From contig NC_007509.1 of assembly GCF_000012945.1 (NCBI RefSeq), forward strand, positions 496,001-560,000: DNA of 64,000 nucleotides. Direction: 5' to 3'. Shown in pieces: positions 26,314-34,667 of the stretch (position 1 is its first letter; each line of letters begins with the position of its first letter). The position numbers and the translations under genes are program-made. The notes under the pieces are model-generated. The model did no database searches. It was not told where the DNA came from and saw nothing but the letters and a program-made list of their open reading frames with translations. The stretch is from Burkholderia lata. GTDB lineage: Bacteria > Pseudomonadota > Gammaproteobacteria > Burkholderiales > Burkholderiaceae.

Positions 26314-27231
26314 ATGCGTGACATCGACCTGAAAACGCTACGGCTGCTGGTGGCCGTGTGCGATCACCGCAATATGGCGCGGGCGGCGGAGGCGGTTCAT
26401 ATCGAGCCGTCGGCGATCAGCAAGCGCATCGCGCAACTGGAAAGCGACCTCGGTGTGCCGCTGCTCACGCGTTCGCGGCGCGGCGTCGAGCCGACGGCCG
26501 CGGGCAATGCGCTGCTCGAGCACGCGCGCAGCGTGCTCTTCACGATGGAGCGCATCGCGAGCGATGTCGCCGCGTTCGGCGGCGGGCTGAAGGGGCGCGT
26601 CAGCATCTGCGCATCGGCATCGGCGATCGCGGAGGCACTGCTCGACGACATTTCGTCGTTCATGCGCGAACCGGCCAACGAGAACATCCGGGTGGACGTG
26701 GAAGAGCGTTTGTCGTCCGAACTCGTGCGGCAGTTGCGGGAAGGCGCGGCGAGCGTGGGCGTGTGCTGGGACAACGTCGATCTTCAGGGCCTGCAGCATC
26801 GGCCCTATCGGCAGGACCGGCTGGCGCTGGCCGTGCATCGTGATCACCCGCTCGCGAACGCGCCGTCGCTGAGCTTCGAGCAGACGCTGGGCTACGAGCA
26901 TGTCGGCCTGCTGCCGACGACCGCCGTTCACACGCTGTTGCAGCGCGCGGCCGCCGATGCCGGCACGACCGTGTCGTATCGCGTGATCGTGTCGGGGTTC
27001 GATGCCGCGTTTCGCGTCGTGGCGGCCGGGCTCGGGATCAGCGTCGTGCCGATGGAAGTGGCCGACACGTACCGGCCGGTGTTCGGCATCAAGGTGATCC
27101 CGCTCGTCGATGCGTGGGCGAAGCGCCGGTTCGTCGTCTGTTTCAGGAGCTTCGACGCACTGCAACCGGCCGCGCAACGGATGGTCGACTATCTGTCGAG
27201 CCGGGCCGCGATGCCGGCAGCGAGCGACTGA
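26314..27231 (+). CDS. LysR-type regulator of the lyase/CoA-transferase operon
   Basis: A 305-residue LysR protein. The HTH is LKTLRLLVAVCDHRNMARAA ... EPSAISKRIAQLESDLGVPLL. The effector domain is of the CbbR/GltC-like kind, with ASVGVCWDNVDLQGL in lobe 1. I start at ATG 26314, preceded by GGAGACGG; the in-frame ATG at 26281 falls inside the palindrome region. It is divergent from the HMG-CoA-lyase-like gene and very likely activates that operon. It differs clearly in sequence from the LysR at 17881, so the two convergent units have separate sensors. Confidence 0.88.
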   Translation: MRDIDLKTLRLLVAVCDHRNMARAAEAVHIEPSAISKRIAQLESDLGVPLLTRSRRGVEPTAAGNALLEHARSVLFTMERIASDVAAFGGGLKGRVSICASASAIAEALLDDISSFMREPANENIRVDVEERLSSELVRQLREGAASVGVCWDNVDLQGLQHRPYRQDRLALAVHRDHPLANAPSLSFEQTLGYEHVGLLPTTAVHTLLQRAAADAGTTVSYRVIVSGFDAAFRVVAAGLGISVVPMEVADTYRPVFGIKVIPLVDAWAKRRFVVCFRSFDALQPAAQRMVDYLSSRAAMPAASD

Positions 27232-27305
27232 TACGCAGCGTCAACGTGTGTGAGCTGCAACGGGCGATCGATGTCACGCCGGGTGCCTTCCATCTCGTCG
27301 TGATG

Positions 27306-27563
27306 TCAGCCGCCCGTCACCGGCGGGAAAAACGCCACCTCGCTGTCCTCCCGCACGACGAATCCCCCCGTCACCATCTCGAGATTGACGGCCGCGCGCA
27401 CGGGCCGGTCCGTCCGCAGCGCTTCCGCGCTGCGTGCATCGCGTGCGGCCAGCGTGTCGCGCAGCGCGTCGACGGTGAGCTCGCGCGCGTCGATCTCGAC
27501 GATTTCCTCGTCGAGATCGAGTTGCTCGCGAATGCTTGCAAAGTATTTGATCGTCAGTTTCAT
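27306..27563 (-). CDS. moaD: Molybdopterin synthase sulfur carrier subunit
   Basis: An 85-residue ubiquitin-like protein starting MKLTIKYFASIREQLDLDEE and ending in the required Gly-Gly (FFPPVTGG), which is adenylated and thiocarboxylated to donate sulfur for molybdopterin. The length is normal. It is the last gene of fdhD-moeA-moaA-moaE-moaD, 56 bp behind moaE. Confidence 0.95.
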   Translation of the reverse strand: MKLTIKYFASIREQLDLDEEIVEIDARELTVDALRDTLAARDARSAEALRTDRPVRAAVNLEMVTGGFVVREDSEVAFFPPVTGG

Positions 27564-27619
27564 CGCGATGTCTTGAAAGGAATCACTCGGCGGAATCGGA
27601 ACACGCGCAGCACCTACGC

Positions 27620-28189
27620 TCAGCCCCAGCGCCGCATCGCCTGGTCGTCGTGCGCCTTCGCCTCGACCCAGCCGGATACGCCGTCGTGGCGGATCTCCTT
27701 CTTCCAGAACGGGGCGTGGGTCTTCAGGAAGTCCATCAGGAATTCGCACGCATCGAACGCGGCCCCCCGATGCGCGGCGGCCACCACGACCAGCACGACC
27801 GCCTGGCCGAGCGGGATGCGCCCGACGCGATGCACGATCTTGATCGCCTCGAGACGCCAGCGTGCGCTGGCTTCCTCGACGATGCTCCACAGCGCCTGTT
27901 CGGTCATCGTCGGATAGTGCTCGACCTCGAGCGCGATCACGTCGTCGACGTCGCCTTCGTTACGCACGACACCGAGGAAATTCACGACCGCGCCGACATT
28001 CGGATTGCGAACGATCGGCGCGAGCTCGGCGCCCGCGTCGATCGGCGCGTACTGCACGCGTACTTCGAAGCCGGCGGTAATCGACGGTGGCGGCTCGGGG
28101 TGCGGGTCGGTCGTGCTGTCGGGAGCGGGGCTGCCCGCGTGCAACGGATCGTCCGGTAGCCCGGCACGGGATTCGGTGAAGCTCGTCAT
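27620..28189 (-). CDS. moaE: Molybdopterin synthase catalytic subunit
   Basis: A 189-residue MoaE, which converts cyclic pyranopterin monophosphate to molybdopterin using sulfur from MoaD. The core is recognisable: GAVVNFLGVVRN, LEVEHYPTMTEQAL, HRVGRIPLGQAVVLVVVAAAHRGAAFDACEF and the catalytic Lys pair in FWKKE. Residues 1-40 form a Pro/Asp-rich N-terminal extension (PDSTTDPHPEPPPS) absent from the standard 150-residue family; GGAGA upstream supports the ATG at 28189, so the extension seems to be real. Confidence 0.93.
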   Translation of the reverse strand: MTSFTESRAGLPDDPLHAGSPAPDSTTDPHPEPPPSITAGFEVRVQYAPIDAGAELAPIVRNPNVGAVVNFLGVVRNEGDVDDVIALEVEHYPTMTEQALWSIVEEASARWRLEAIKIVHRVGRIPLGQAVVLVVVAAAHRGAAFDACEFLMDFLKTHAPFWKKEIRHDGVSGWVEAKAHDDQAMRRWG

Positions 28190-28235
28190 GACGGTTCTCC
28201 TGTAGGCGGTGCGTCCTGTGTCGCGCGGCGGCCCC

Positions 28236-29339
28236 TCAGCCGCCGACCAGCGACATGCGCACGGTCGGATAAGTCTTGCCCGGCGCACGGGCGGGCCGTG
28301 CGGCCCGGCGCTCGGAATAGCGGTCGTCGCGGTGCGACCAGCGGTCGCGCACGGCGGCGGCGAGGTCGGCGGTCGACGCCGTGTCGTCGAGCCACGGCCG
28401 CAGGTCGGTGCCTTGCGTCGCGAACAGGCACGTGTAGAGCTGGCCGTCGGCCGACACGCGGGCGCGAGAACAGGTGCCGCAGAACGGATGCGACACGCTC
28501 GCGATGAAGCCGACTTCGCCCGCGCCGTCGATGTGCGCGCAACGGATCGCGGTCGCGTCGTGCCCCGGTTCGCCGACGAGCACGAGCGGATAGTGTTCGT
28601 CGATCAGTTCGCGCATCCGCGCGGCCGGCACGACCTTGTCGCCGGACCAGAAGCTCGCGCCGCCGACATCCATGTATTCGATGAAGCGCACGGCCACGCC
28701 GGACTGCCGGAAGTGCCGCACGAGCGGCAGGATCTGGTCGTCGTTCACGCCGCGCTCGATCACCGCGTTGACCTTGACCGGCGCGAGCCCGGCCGCCTGC
28801 GCGGCCTCGATGCCGGCCAGCACGCGCGACACGGGCACGTCGGCGTCGCTCATCCGGCGGAACACCGCGTCGTCGATCGCATCGAGGCTGACCGTCACGC
28901 GCGACAGGCCGGCGTCGCGCAGCGTGCGCGCCTTCGCGGCCAGCAACGAGCCGTTGGTCGTCAGCGCGATTTCGACGGGCTTGCCGTCGACGGTCGTCAG
29001 CGCGGCGAGGCGTTCGATCAGTGCTTCGAGGTTGCGGCGCAGCAGCGGCTCGCCGCCCGTGATGCGGATCTTTTCGACGCCGAGCGACGTGAACGCACGG
29101 GCGATCTTTTCGAGTTGCGCGAACGACAGCCGCTCGGACGACGGCATGAACGCATAGTCGGCGCCGAAGCTTTCGCGCGGCATGCAGTAGCCGCAGCGGA
29201 AATTGCATTGATCGATCACGGACAGGCGCAGGTCGCGCAGCGGGCGGCCGAGCGTGTCGGTCGTGCGGGGGAAAGCGCCGGGCGATGCGCCGCCGGAAAG
29301 TGCGGCAACGGCCGGCGCGGCGGAAACGATGGCATTCAC
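28236..29339 (-). CDS. moaA: GTP 3',8-cyclase
   Basis: A 367-residue radical-SAM enzyme for the first step of molybdenum-cofactor synthesis. The SAM cluster is in DQCNFRCGYCMP (C-x3-C-x2-C), the second cluster in HPFCGTCSRARVSADGQLYTC, and the C-terminal Gly-Gly (SLVGG) needed for activity is present. I place the start at GTG 29339 (NAIVSAAPAV), because upstream in-frame sequence is a basic, low-quality extension; the exact start is uncertain. A 229-bp gap separates it from moeA, so it may have its own promoter. Confidence 0.92.
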   Translation of the reverse strand: MNAIVSAAPAVAALSGGASPGAFPRTTDTLGRPLRDLRLSVIDQCNFRCGYCMPRESFGADYAFMPSSERLSFAQLEKIARAFTSLGVEKIRITGGEPLLRRNLEALIERLAALTTVDGKPVEIALTTNGSLLAAKARTLRDAGLSRVTVSLDAIDDAVFRRMSDADVPVSRVLAGIEAAQAAGLAPVKVNAVIERGVNDDQILPLVRHFRQSGVAVRFIEYMDVGGASFWSGDKVVPAARMRELIDEHYPLVLVGEPGHDATAIRCAHIDGAGEVGFIASVSHPFCGTCSRARVSADGQLYTCLFATQGTDLRPWLDDTASTADLAAAVRDRWSHRDDRYSERRAARPARAPGKTYPTVRMSLVGG

Positions 29340-29568
29340 GATCGGTTCGTCGGCCTGCAAGAAGTAAGCGGTGGGGCATCGCCGGTCGGCCGTGCGTGTG
29401 CGGATGAGCAGGCGCACGGCGCGTGACGAGCCTCTTCGTGAGGATAGTCCGCCGGGTTTTTCCGGCAGGGACACAATCGCGCCCGAATTGCAGGAATACA
29501 GTTCGCAGTACGACCTGCGTGGCCTGCGCGGCGAAGGGCGTGGATCGGGCGGGTGTCCGGCGTCGCGC

Positions 29569-30783
29569 TCATGCGAGCCAGTGCGCGAATTCGTAATACG
29601 GTACCGCGTCGCCGCACGCGATGCGTTGCCCGGCCGGCAGCCGGGCTAGCCCGCTCGCCTGCACGAGCGACTGCAGCGTGCCGGCGCCTTGCTGGCGCAG
29701 CGTGTCGAGTGCGGGCATGCCGTCGAGGCCGACGGTGCAGTGCACGCGCACGAAGCGCTCGCGCTGCGCATCCGGTTCGAAGTCGCTGTCGATCGGCAGC
29801 GACGGCACGACCGGCACGCGGGTGGTGCGCCCCTGCAGCCGGCGGATCAGCGGCGCGACGAACAGCGCGAACGCGGTCATCGCGGCGCCCGGATTGCCGG
29901 GCAGCAACACCACCGGCTGCGTGTCGAGCCGTGCCAATGCAACCGGCTTGCCCGGCTTCATGCGCACGCCGGTGACGATGAACGACGCGCCGAGCGCGTC
30001 CAGCGCGGGGCGCAGCAGATCCTTGTCGCCGACCGATGCGCCACCGACGCAGATCACCAGGTCGCAACCCGCGTGCAGATCGCGCAGCGCGCGATCGACA
30101 GCGGTCGCGGTGTCGGCCGCATGCAGGCTCATCGCGACCTCGGCACCGGTTCCGGAGACCAGCGCGGCCAGCATCGGCGCATTGCTGTTGTAAATCTGTT
30201 GCGGCGCACGCGGCTGCCCGCATGCGACGAGCTCGTCGCCGGTCGTCAGGATGCCGACACGCAGCGCCGGGCGCACGTCGACGCGTGCGAACCCCTGTGC
30301 GGCGGCCACGCCGACATGCATCGCGCCCATGCGCACGCCGGCCGGCACCAGCAGGTCGCCGGCGCGCACTTCCTCGCCCCGGCGGCGGATATGCGAGCCG
30401 CTGCGCTGCGGTACGTCGAACGCGACCCAGCCGTCCTGCTCGCGTGCGTGTTCCTGCATCACGACGGTGTCCGCGCCGGGCGGAATCACGCTGCCGGTGA
30501 AGATGCGTGCGGCCGTGCGCGGGGCCAGCGGTGCCGGCGTGTCGCCCGCATAGCAGCGTTGCGCGACGTGCAGCGGCTCGCCGTGTGCGAGATCCGCGTG
30601 ACGGACGGCGTAGCCATCCATCGCACTCTGGTCGGCCGGCGGCTGGTCGAGCACGGCGGTGAGCGGCGCGGCCAGCACGTGGCCGGCGGCTTCCGCGACC
30701 GGGATGGACGTGGTGGCGCCGAGCGGTGCGAACGCACTGGCGAAATGCTGTTGCGCGGTATCGAAATCGGTCAGGGGTTTCAT
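29569..30783 (-). CDS. moeA: Molybdopterin molybdenumtransferase
   Basis: A 404-residue MoeA that inserts molybdate into adenylated molybdopterin. Marks: DQSAMDGYAVR near residue 50, GILTTGDELVACG (the GDEL motif) and LLPGNPGAAMTAFALF. The A of its ATG is the last base of the fdhD stop codon (TGATG), giving tight coupling. AGGAGAG lies ahead of the ATG inside the end of fdhD. Confidence 0.95.
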   Translation of the reverse strand: MKPLTDFDTAQQHFASAFAPLGATTSIPVAEAAGHVLAAPLTAVLDQPPADQSAMDGYAVRHADLAHGEPLHVAQRCYAGDTPAPLAPRTAARIFTGSVIPPGADTVVMQEHAREQDGWVAFDVPQRSGSHIRRRGEEVRAGDLLVPAGVRMGAMHVGVAAAQGFARVDVRPALRVGILTTGDELVACGQPRAPQQIYNSNAPMLAALVSGTGAEVAMSLHAADTATAVDRALRDLHAGCDLVICVGGASVGDKDLLRPALDALGASFIVTGVRMKPGKPVALARLDTQPVVLLPGNPGAAMTAFALFVAPLIRRLQGRTTRVPVVPSLPIDSDFEPDAQRERFVRVHCTVGLDGMPALDTLRQQGAGTLQSLVQASGLARLPAGQRIACGDAVPYYEFAHWLA

Positions 30784-31652
30784 CAGGAGAGAGCCGGATG
30801 CGCTTGAGCGAGCGCCGGTTGATCAGGGTGCATGGCGTCGGGCGACACGTACTCGACGAAGCCGTCGTTGCGGCAGAAGCCGAGCAGCCGCACGCCGGCT
30901 TCGCGGGCGACGTCGATCGCAAGCGACGTCGGCGCCGAGATCGTCGCGATCATCGGGATGCCGACCCGCGCGGCCTTGCGCACCAGTTCGTAGCTTGCGC
31001 GGCTCGACAGGAACACGAAGCCGTCGTGCAGGTTGGCGCGACGCTGCGCGAGCCGGCCGATCAGCTTGTCGAGCGCGTTGTGGCGGCCGACGTCCTCGAA
31101 CACGTCGAGCACGTCGCCGTCGCGGTTGCACCAGGCGGCCGCATGGATGCCGCCCGTCTCGCGCATCAGCGTCTGGTGGGCCGGCAACGCACGCGCGGCG
31201 CGTTCGATCGCTGCCGCGCCGATACCGGCGGCCGTGCCGGCGGCGGCGATGCGTGGCGGGTGCAGGTCGAGCTGCGCGATGCTTTCGATTCCGCATACGC
31301 CGCAGCCGGTACGGCCGGCCAGCGCGCGCCGGTGTGCCTTCATCGCCATGAACGCCTGCTGCGACACGGTCATCCGCACTTCGGCGCTGCCGGCCCGGCA
31401 TTCGCTTTCGATGTCGAACACGTCCGACGCGCGCTCGACGATGCCTTCGCTCAACGCGAAGCCGAGGCCGAACACGTCGAGGTCGATCGGGGTCGCCATC
31501 ATGACCGTGTGTGCAATCCCGTTGATCACGAGTGCAACCGGCGTTTCGTCGACGACGCGGTCGACGGTGTCGCGCGCGTCGCCGGCACGGTGACGTGTCA
31601 CATGACACGCGGTGCTGCCGGTCGGATCGTCGCGGCGGATGCAGGACTCCAT
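30783..31652 (-). CDS. fdhD: Formate dehydrogenase accessory sulfurtransferase
   Basis: A 289-residue FdhD, which passes sulfur from a cysteine desulfurase to the molybdenum cofactor of formate dehydrogenases. Catalytic cysteines are in TGCGVCGIES (C-x2-C, around residue 113). DVFEDVGRHNALDKLIG and FLSSRASYELVRKAARVGIP are other family blocks. It is first in the Moco operon, divergent from cydA across 425 bp. Its client could be the FdhF/YdeP-like protein at 58559-60838 or a formate dehydrogenase elsewhere. Confidence 0.94.
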   Translation of the reverse strand: MESCIRRDDPTGSTACHVTRHRAGDARDTVDRVVDETPVALVINGIAHTVMMATPIDLDVFGLGFALSEGIVERASDVFDIESECRAGSAEVRMTVSQQAFMAMKAHRRALAGRTGCGVCGIESIAQLDLHPPRIAAAGTAAGIGAAAIERAARALPAHQTLMRETGGIHAAAWCNRDGDVLDVFEDVGRHNALDKLIGRLAQRRANLHDGFVFLSSRASYELVRKAARVGIPMIATISAPTSLAIDVAREAGVRLLGFCRNDGFVEYVSPDAMHPDQPALAQAHPALS

Positions 31653-32077
31653 GCGGTTTTCTCCAGGCGGATCGGCCGGCGGGCCGGCCGGGTCGGGCGC
31701 GTGCGCCGGACCAGGGGATTCGATGCTGCCGGGCGGGCGCGGCCGGAGGGCTCGGCATGGCCGTGGGCAAGCGTTTCATGGGATCTTAAAGGGGATGAAA
31801 GGCGCGCCGGATATACAGCGCTGCAATGCGGAAAGCAGTACAGCTGACCGTCGCGAATGCACGAAATGTGTTTTCCGTACACACATCTTCGGCAGCGGAA
31901 GCAGCACAGTTTTAACGCGCGCTCGAACGATTGCGAGTATTGTTGCAAACGCGATATCGTCATTCACGCTTCGATGCCATGCGAGTGACCGTTTGTGTTC
32001 GCATGTGTTGTCGCCAAGCCGTCGCGCGATTTCCTGCTTCGAGCGTACGTCCTCACAACCACGAGCAAATTACGGTC
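31653..32077. promoter_or_regulatory. Divergent control region fdhD / cydAB
   Basis: A 425-bp gap with no supported gene. TTGC (31931-31934) and GCAA (31945-31948) form an inverted repeat with a 10-bp spacer in an AT-richer stretch about 130 bp ahead of cydA; this distantly resembles an Fnr/Anr-type site (TTGAT-N4-ATCAA). No strong RBS is seen ahead of cydA. Confidence 0.35.
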
Positions 32078-33478
32078 ATGGAAATCTTCGATGCGTTCCA
32101 TCTCGCCCGATTGCAATTCGCGTTCACGGTGTCGTTCCACATCGTGTTTCCCGCGATCAGCATCGGCATGGCGAGCTTCCTGGCAGTGCTGGAATGGCGC
32201 TACCTTGTCACCGGCGATGCCGCCTACAAATCCATGTTCCAGTTCTGGTCGAAGATCTTCGCGATCGGCTTCGGGATGGGCGTGGTCTCCGGCGTCGTGA
32301 TGGCGTACGAGTTCGGCACCAACTGGGCCGGCTTCTCGCGCGTCGCGGGCAACATCACGGGCCCGCTGCTCACGTATGAAGTGTTGACGGCGTTCTTCCT
32401 CGAAGCCGGTTTCCTCGGTGTGATGCTGTTCGGCTGGCAGCGCGTCAGCCCGCGTGCACACTTCTTCGCGACGCTGATGGTCGCGGTCGGCACGCTGATC
32501 TCGACGTTCTGGATTCTCGCGTCGAACAGCTTCATGCAGACGCCGCAGGGCTACAAGATCGAGAACGGCCTCGTCGTGCCGGTCGACTGGTTCAAGATCA
32601 TCTTCAATCCGTCGTTCCCGTACCGGCTCGTGCACATGACGATCGCGGCGTTCATCGTCGCGGGCTTCATCGTCGCCGCGTGCGGCGCGTGGCACCTGCT
32701 GAAGGGGCGCCGCGACGAGCCGGTGAAGCGCAGCTTCTCGATGGCGCTGTGGATGCTGCTGGTGCTCGCACCGATCCAGATCGTCGTCGGCGATGCGCAC
32801 GGGTTGAACACGCGCGAATACCAGCCGGCGAAGATCGCGGCGATCGAGGGGCTGTGGGAAACCGAGAAGGGTGGCACTGCGCTGAACCTGTTCGGGTTGC
32901 CCGACATGCAGGCCGAAACCACGCGCTATGCGATCCAGGTGCCGCACCTCGGCAGCCTGATCCTCACGCACAGCTGGGACGGCGAGATTCGCGGGCTGAA
33001 GGAATTCCCGCCGCAGGACCGCCCGTATTCGCCGATCGTGTTCTGGACGTTCCGGATCATGGCGGGCCTCGGGATGCTGATGCTGCTCACCGCGCTGCTC
33101 GGGCTGCTGCTGAGAAAGGGCGGGCGCCTGTATGAGACGCGCTGGTTCCAGTGGTTCGTGGTGGCGATGGGGCCGTCGGGCATCCTCGCGCTGCTGGCCG
33201 GCTGGATCACCACCGAGGTCGGGCGGCAGCCGTGGACCGTGTACGGCGTGCTGCGCACTGTCGATTCGGTTGCGCCGCTCAGCGCGCAGCAAGTCGGCGT
33301 GTCGCTGTTGATCTTCGTGGTCGTGTATTTCCTGGTGTTCGGAACGGGTATCTATTACATGATGAAACTGATGAAGCGCGGGCCGGCTGCCCAGGCCGGG
33401 TATATCGAGCTGCACCGGCATCCGGGGCTGCGCAAGAGCGCGCTGTCCACGCCGCTGAACGTCACCGAAGCGGAGTAA
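32078..33478 (+). CDS. cydA: Cytochrome bd-type ubiquinol oxidase subunit I, CIO type
   Basis: A 466-residue membrane subunit carrying the haems and the quinol site. It starts at ATG 32078 with MEIFDAFHLARLQFAFTVSFH (His for haem b595 near residue 20). GRQPWTVYG is the hallmark motif, and KGRRDEPVKRSFSMALWM and the region after WDGEIRGLKEFPPQD form a short Q-loop, as in the cyanide-insensitive (CIO) branch rather than the long-Q-loop E. coli form. The protein has about nine helices. cydB follows by 3 bp. It supports respiration at low oxygen or in the presence of cyanide or NO. Confidence 0.93.
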   Translation: MEIFDAFHLARLQFAFTVSFHIVFPAISIGMASFLAVLEWRYLVTGDAAYKSMFQFWSKIFAIGFGMGVVSGVVMAYEFGTNWAGFSRVAGNITGPLLTYEVLTAFFLEAGFLGVMLFGWQRVSPRAHFFATLMVAVGTLISTFWILASNSFMQTPQGYKIENGLVVPVDWFKIIFNPSFPYRLVHMTIAAFIVAGFIVAACGAWHLLKGRRDEPVKRSFSMALWMLLVLAPIQIVVGDAHGLNTREYQPAKIAAIEGLWETEKGGTALNLFGLPDMQAETTRYAIQVPHLGSLILTHSWDGEIRGLKEFPPQDRPYSPIVFWTFRIMAGLGMLMLLTALLGLLLRKGGRLYETRWFQWFVVAMGPSGILALLAGWITTEVGRQPWTVYGVLRTVDSVAPLSAQQVGVSLLIFVVVYFLVFGTGIYYMMKLMKRGPAAQAGYIELHRHPGLRKSALSTPLNVTEAE

Positions 33479-33481
33479 GCC

Positions 33482-34489
33482 ATGCAAATCGATCTTCCTG
33501 TCATTTGGGCCGCCATCATCGGCCTCGGCGTATTCATCTACGTGATGCTGGACGGCTTCGATCTCGGCATCGGCCTGCTGTTTCCGTTCTTCGATGCGAA
33601 GGCCGAGCGCCAGGTGATGCTCGACACCGTCGCGCCGGTGTGGGACGGCAACGAGACGTTCCTGGTGCTCGGCGGCGCGGGGCTCTACGGCGCATTCCCG
33701 GTCGTGTATTCGACGCTGCTGCCGGCGAACTACCTGCCGCTCGTGCTGATGCTGGTCGGGCTGATCTTCCGCGGCGCGGCGTTCGAGCTGCGCGCGAAGG
33801 CCACGCGCACGCAACACATGTGGGATCTCGCGTTCATCGGCGGCTCGGCGCTTGCCGCGTTCTGTCAGGGGATCGTGCTCGGTTCGCTGCTGCAGGGCAT
33901 CAAGATCGAGAACAACCAGTTCGCGGGCGGGCCGTTCGACTGGCTGTCGCCGTTCAGCCTGCTGTGCGGGATCGGCGTGCTCGTCACGTATGCGACGCTC
34001 GGCTGCGGCTGGCTGATCCTGAAGGTCGACGGCGAGCTGCAGCGCAAGATGCGGCTCCTGATGAAGCCGCTCGCGGGCGTGCTGCTCGCCGTGATGGGCG
34101 TGGTGAGCCTGTGGACCGTGATCGGGCTGCCGGCCGTCGCGCATCGCTGGTTCGGCAGCGGCAACCTGGGCTGGTTCCTGCCGGTGCCGATCCTCGTCAT
34201 CGCGTGCGTGTGGGGCATCTTCCACACGGTGAAGCGCGCGCACGAGGCCACGCCGTTCCTGCTGACGCTCGCGCTCGTGTTCCTCGGCTACACGGGGCTC
34301 GTGATCAGCATCTGGCCGAACATCGTGCCGCCGTCGCTGTCGATCTGGGACGCGTCGTCGAGCCCGTCGAGCCAGAAGTTCGCGCTCGTCGGCACCGTGA
34401 TCGTGCTGCCGATCATCCTCGTGTACAACGCGATGCAGTACCGCGTGTTCCGCGGCAAGGTGCGCGAGGGCGATATCGGCTATCACTGA
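33482..34489 (+). CDS. cydB: Cytochrome bd-type ubiquinol oxidase subunit II
   Basis: A 335-residue, eight-helix partner of CydA. It starts LPVIWAAIIGLGVFIYVMLDGFDLGIG, the family signature, and contains WDGNETFLVLGGAGLYGAFP and FRGAAFELRAKA. GGAG lies in the end of cydA. No cydX-like small gene follows, as usual in CIO operons. The last codons and the stop are duplicated directly downstream (see repeat). Confidence 0.95.
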   Translation: MQIDLPVIWAAIIGLGVFIYVMLDGFDLGIGLLFPFFDAKAERQVMLDTVAPVWDGNETFLVLGGAGLYGAFPVVYSTLLPANYLPLVLMLVGLIFRGAAFELRAKATRTQHMWDLAFIGGSALAAFCQGIVLGSLLQGIKIENNQFAGGPFDWLSPFSLLCGIGVLVTYATLGCGWLILKVDGELQRKMRLLMKPLAGVLLAVMGVVSLWTVIGLPAVAHRWFGSGNLGWFLPVPILVIACVWGIFHTVKRAHEATPFLLTLALVFLGYTGLVISIWPNIVPPSLSIWDASSSPSSQKFALVGTVIVLPIILVYNAMQYRVFRGKVREGDIGYH

Positions 34490-34503
34490 GCGGCTATCAC
34501 TGA
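34477..34503. repeat. Tandem duplication at the cydB stop codon
   Basis: CGGCTATCACTGA occurs twice with a 14-bp period, so the stop codon and the preceding codons are copied once into the untranslated region. It is probably a slippage duplication with no coding effect. Confidence 0.8.
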
Positions 34504-34667
34504 ACGCCGCATGATGTGACGGGCACGGCCGGCGCGGGCGTATCATCACGCGCAACGCGGCGCCCGTGCCCGGCATTCACCCGACAGCGGCCCGCCACGC
34601 GCGGGCCGTTGCGCATCGGGCGCCGGCGTACCGTTTCGCGCATTTCCCTGGCAGTCGAGAAAACACC

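Noticed and set aside
31653..32077. Molybdenum-cofactor riboswitch before fdhD
   Set aside because: I could not find the paired helices expected for that RNA; the gap is better described as ordinary divergent promoters.
31964..34576. 870-codon minus frame across cydAB
   Set aside because: Shadow; cydA and cydB have full family signatures on the plus strand.
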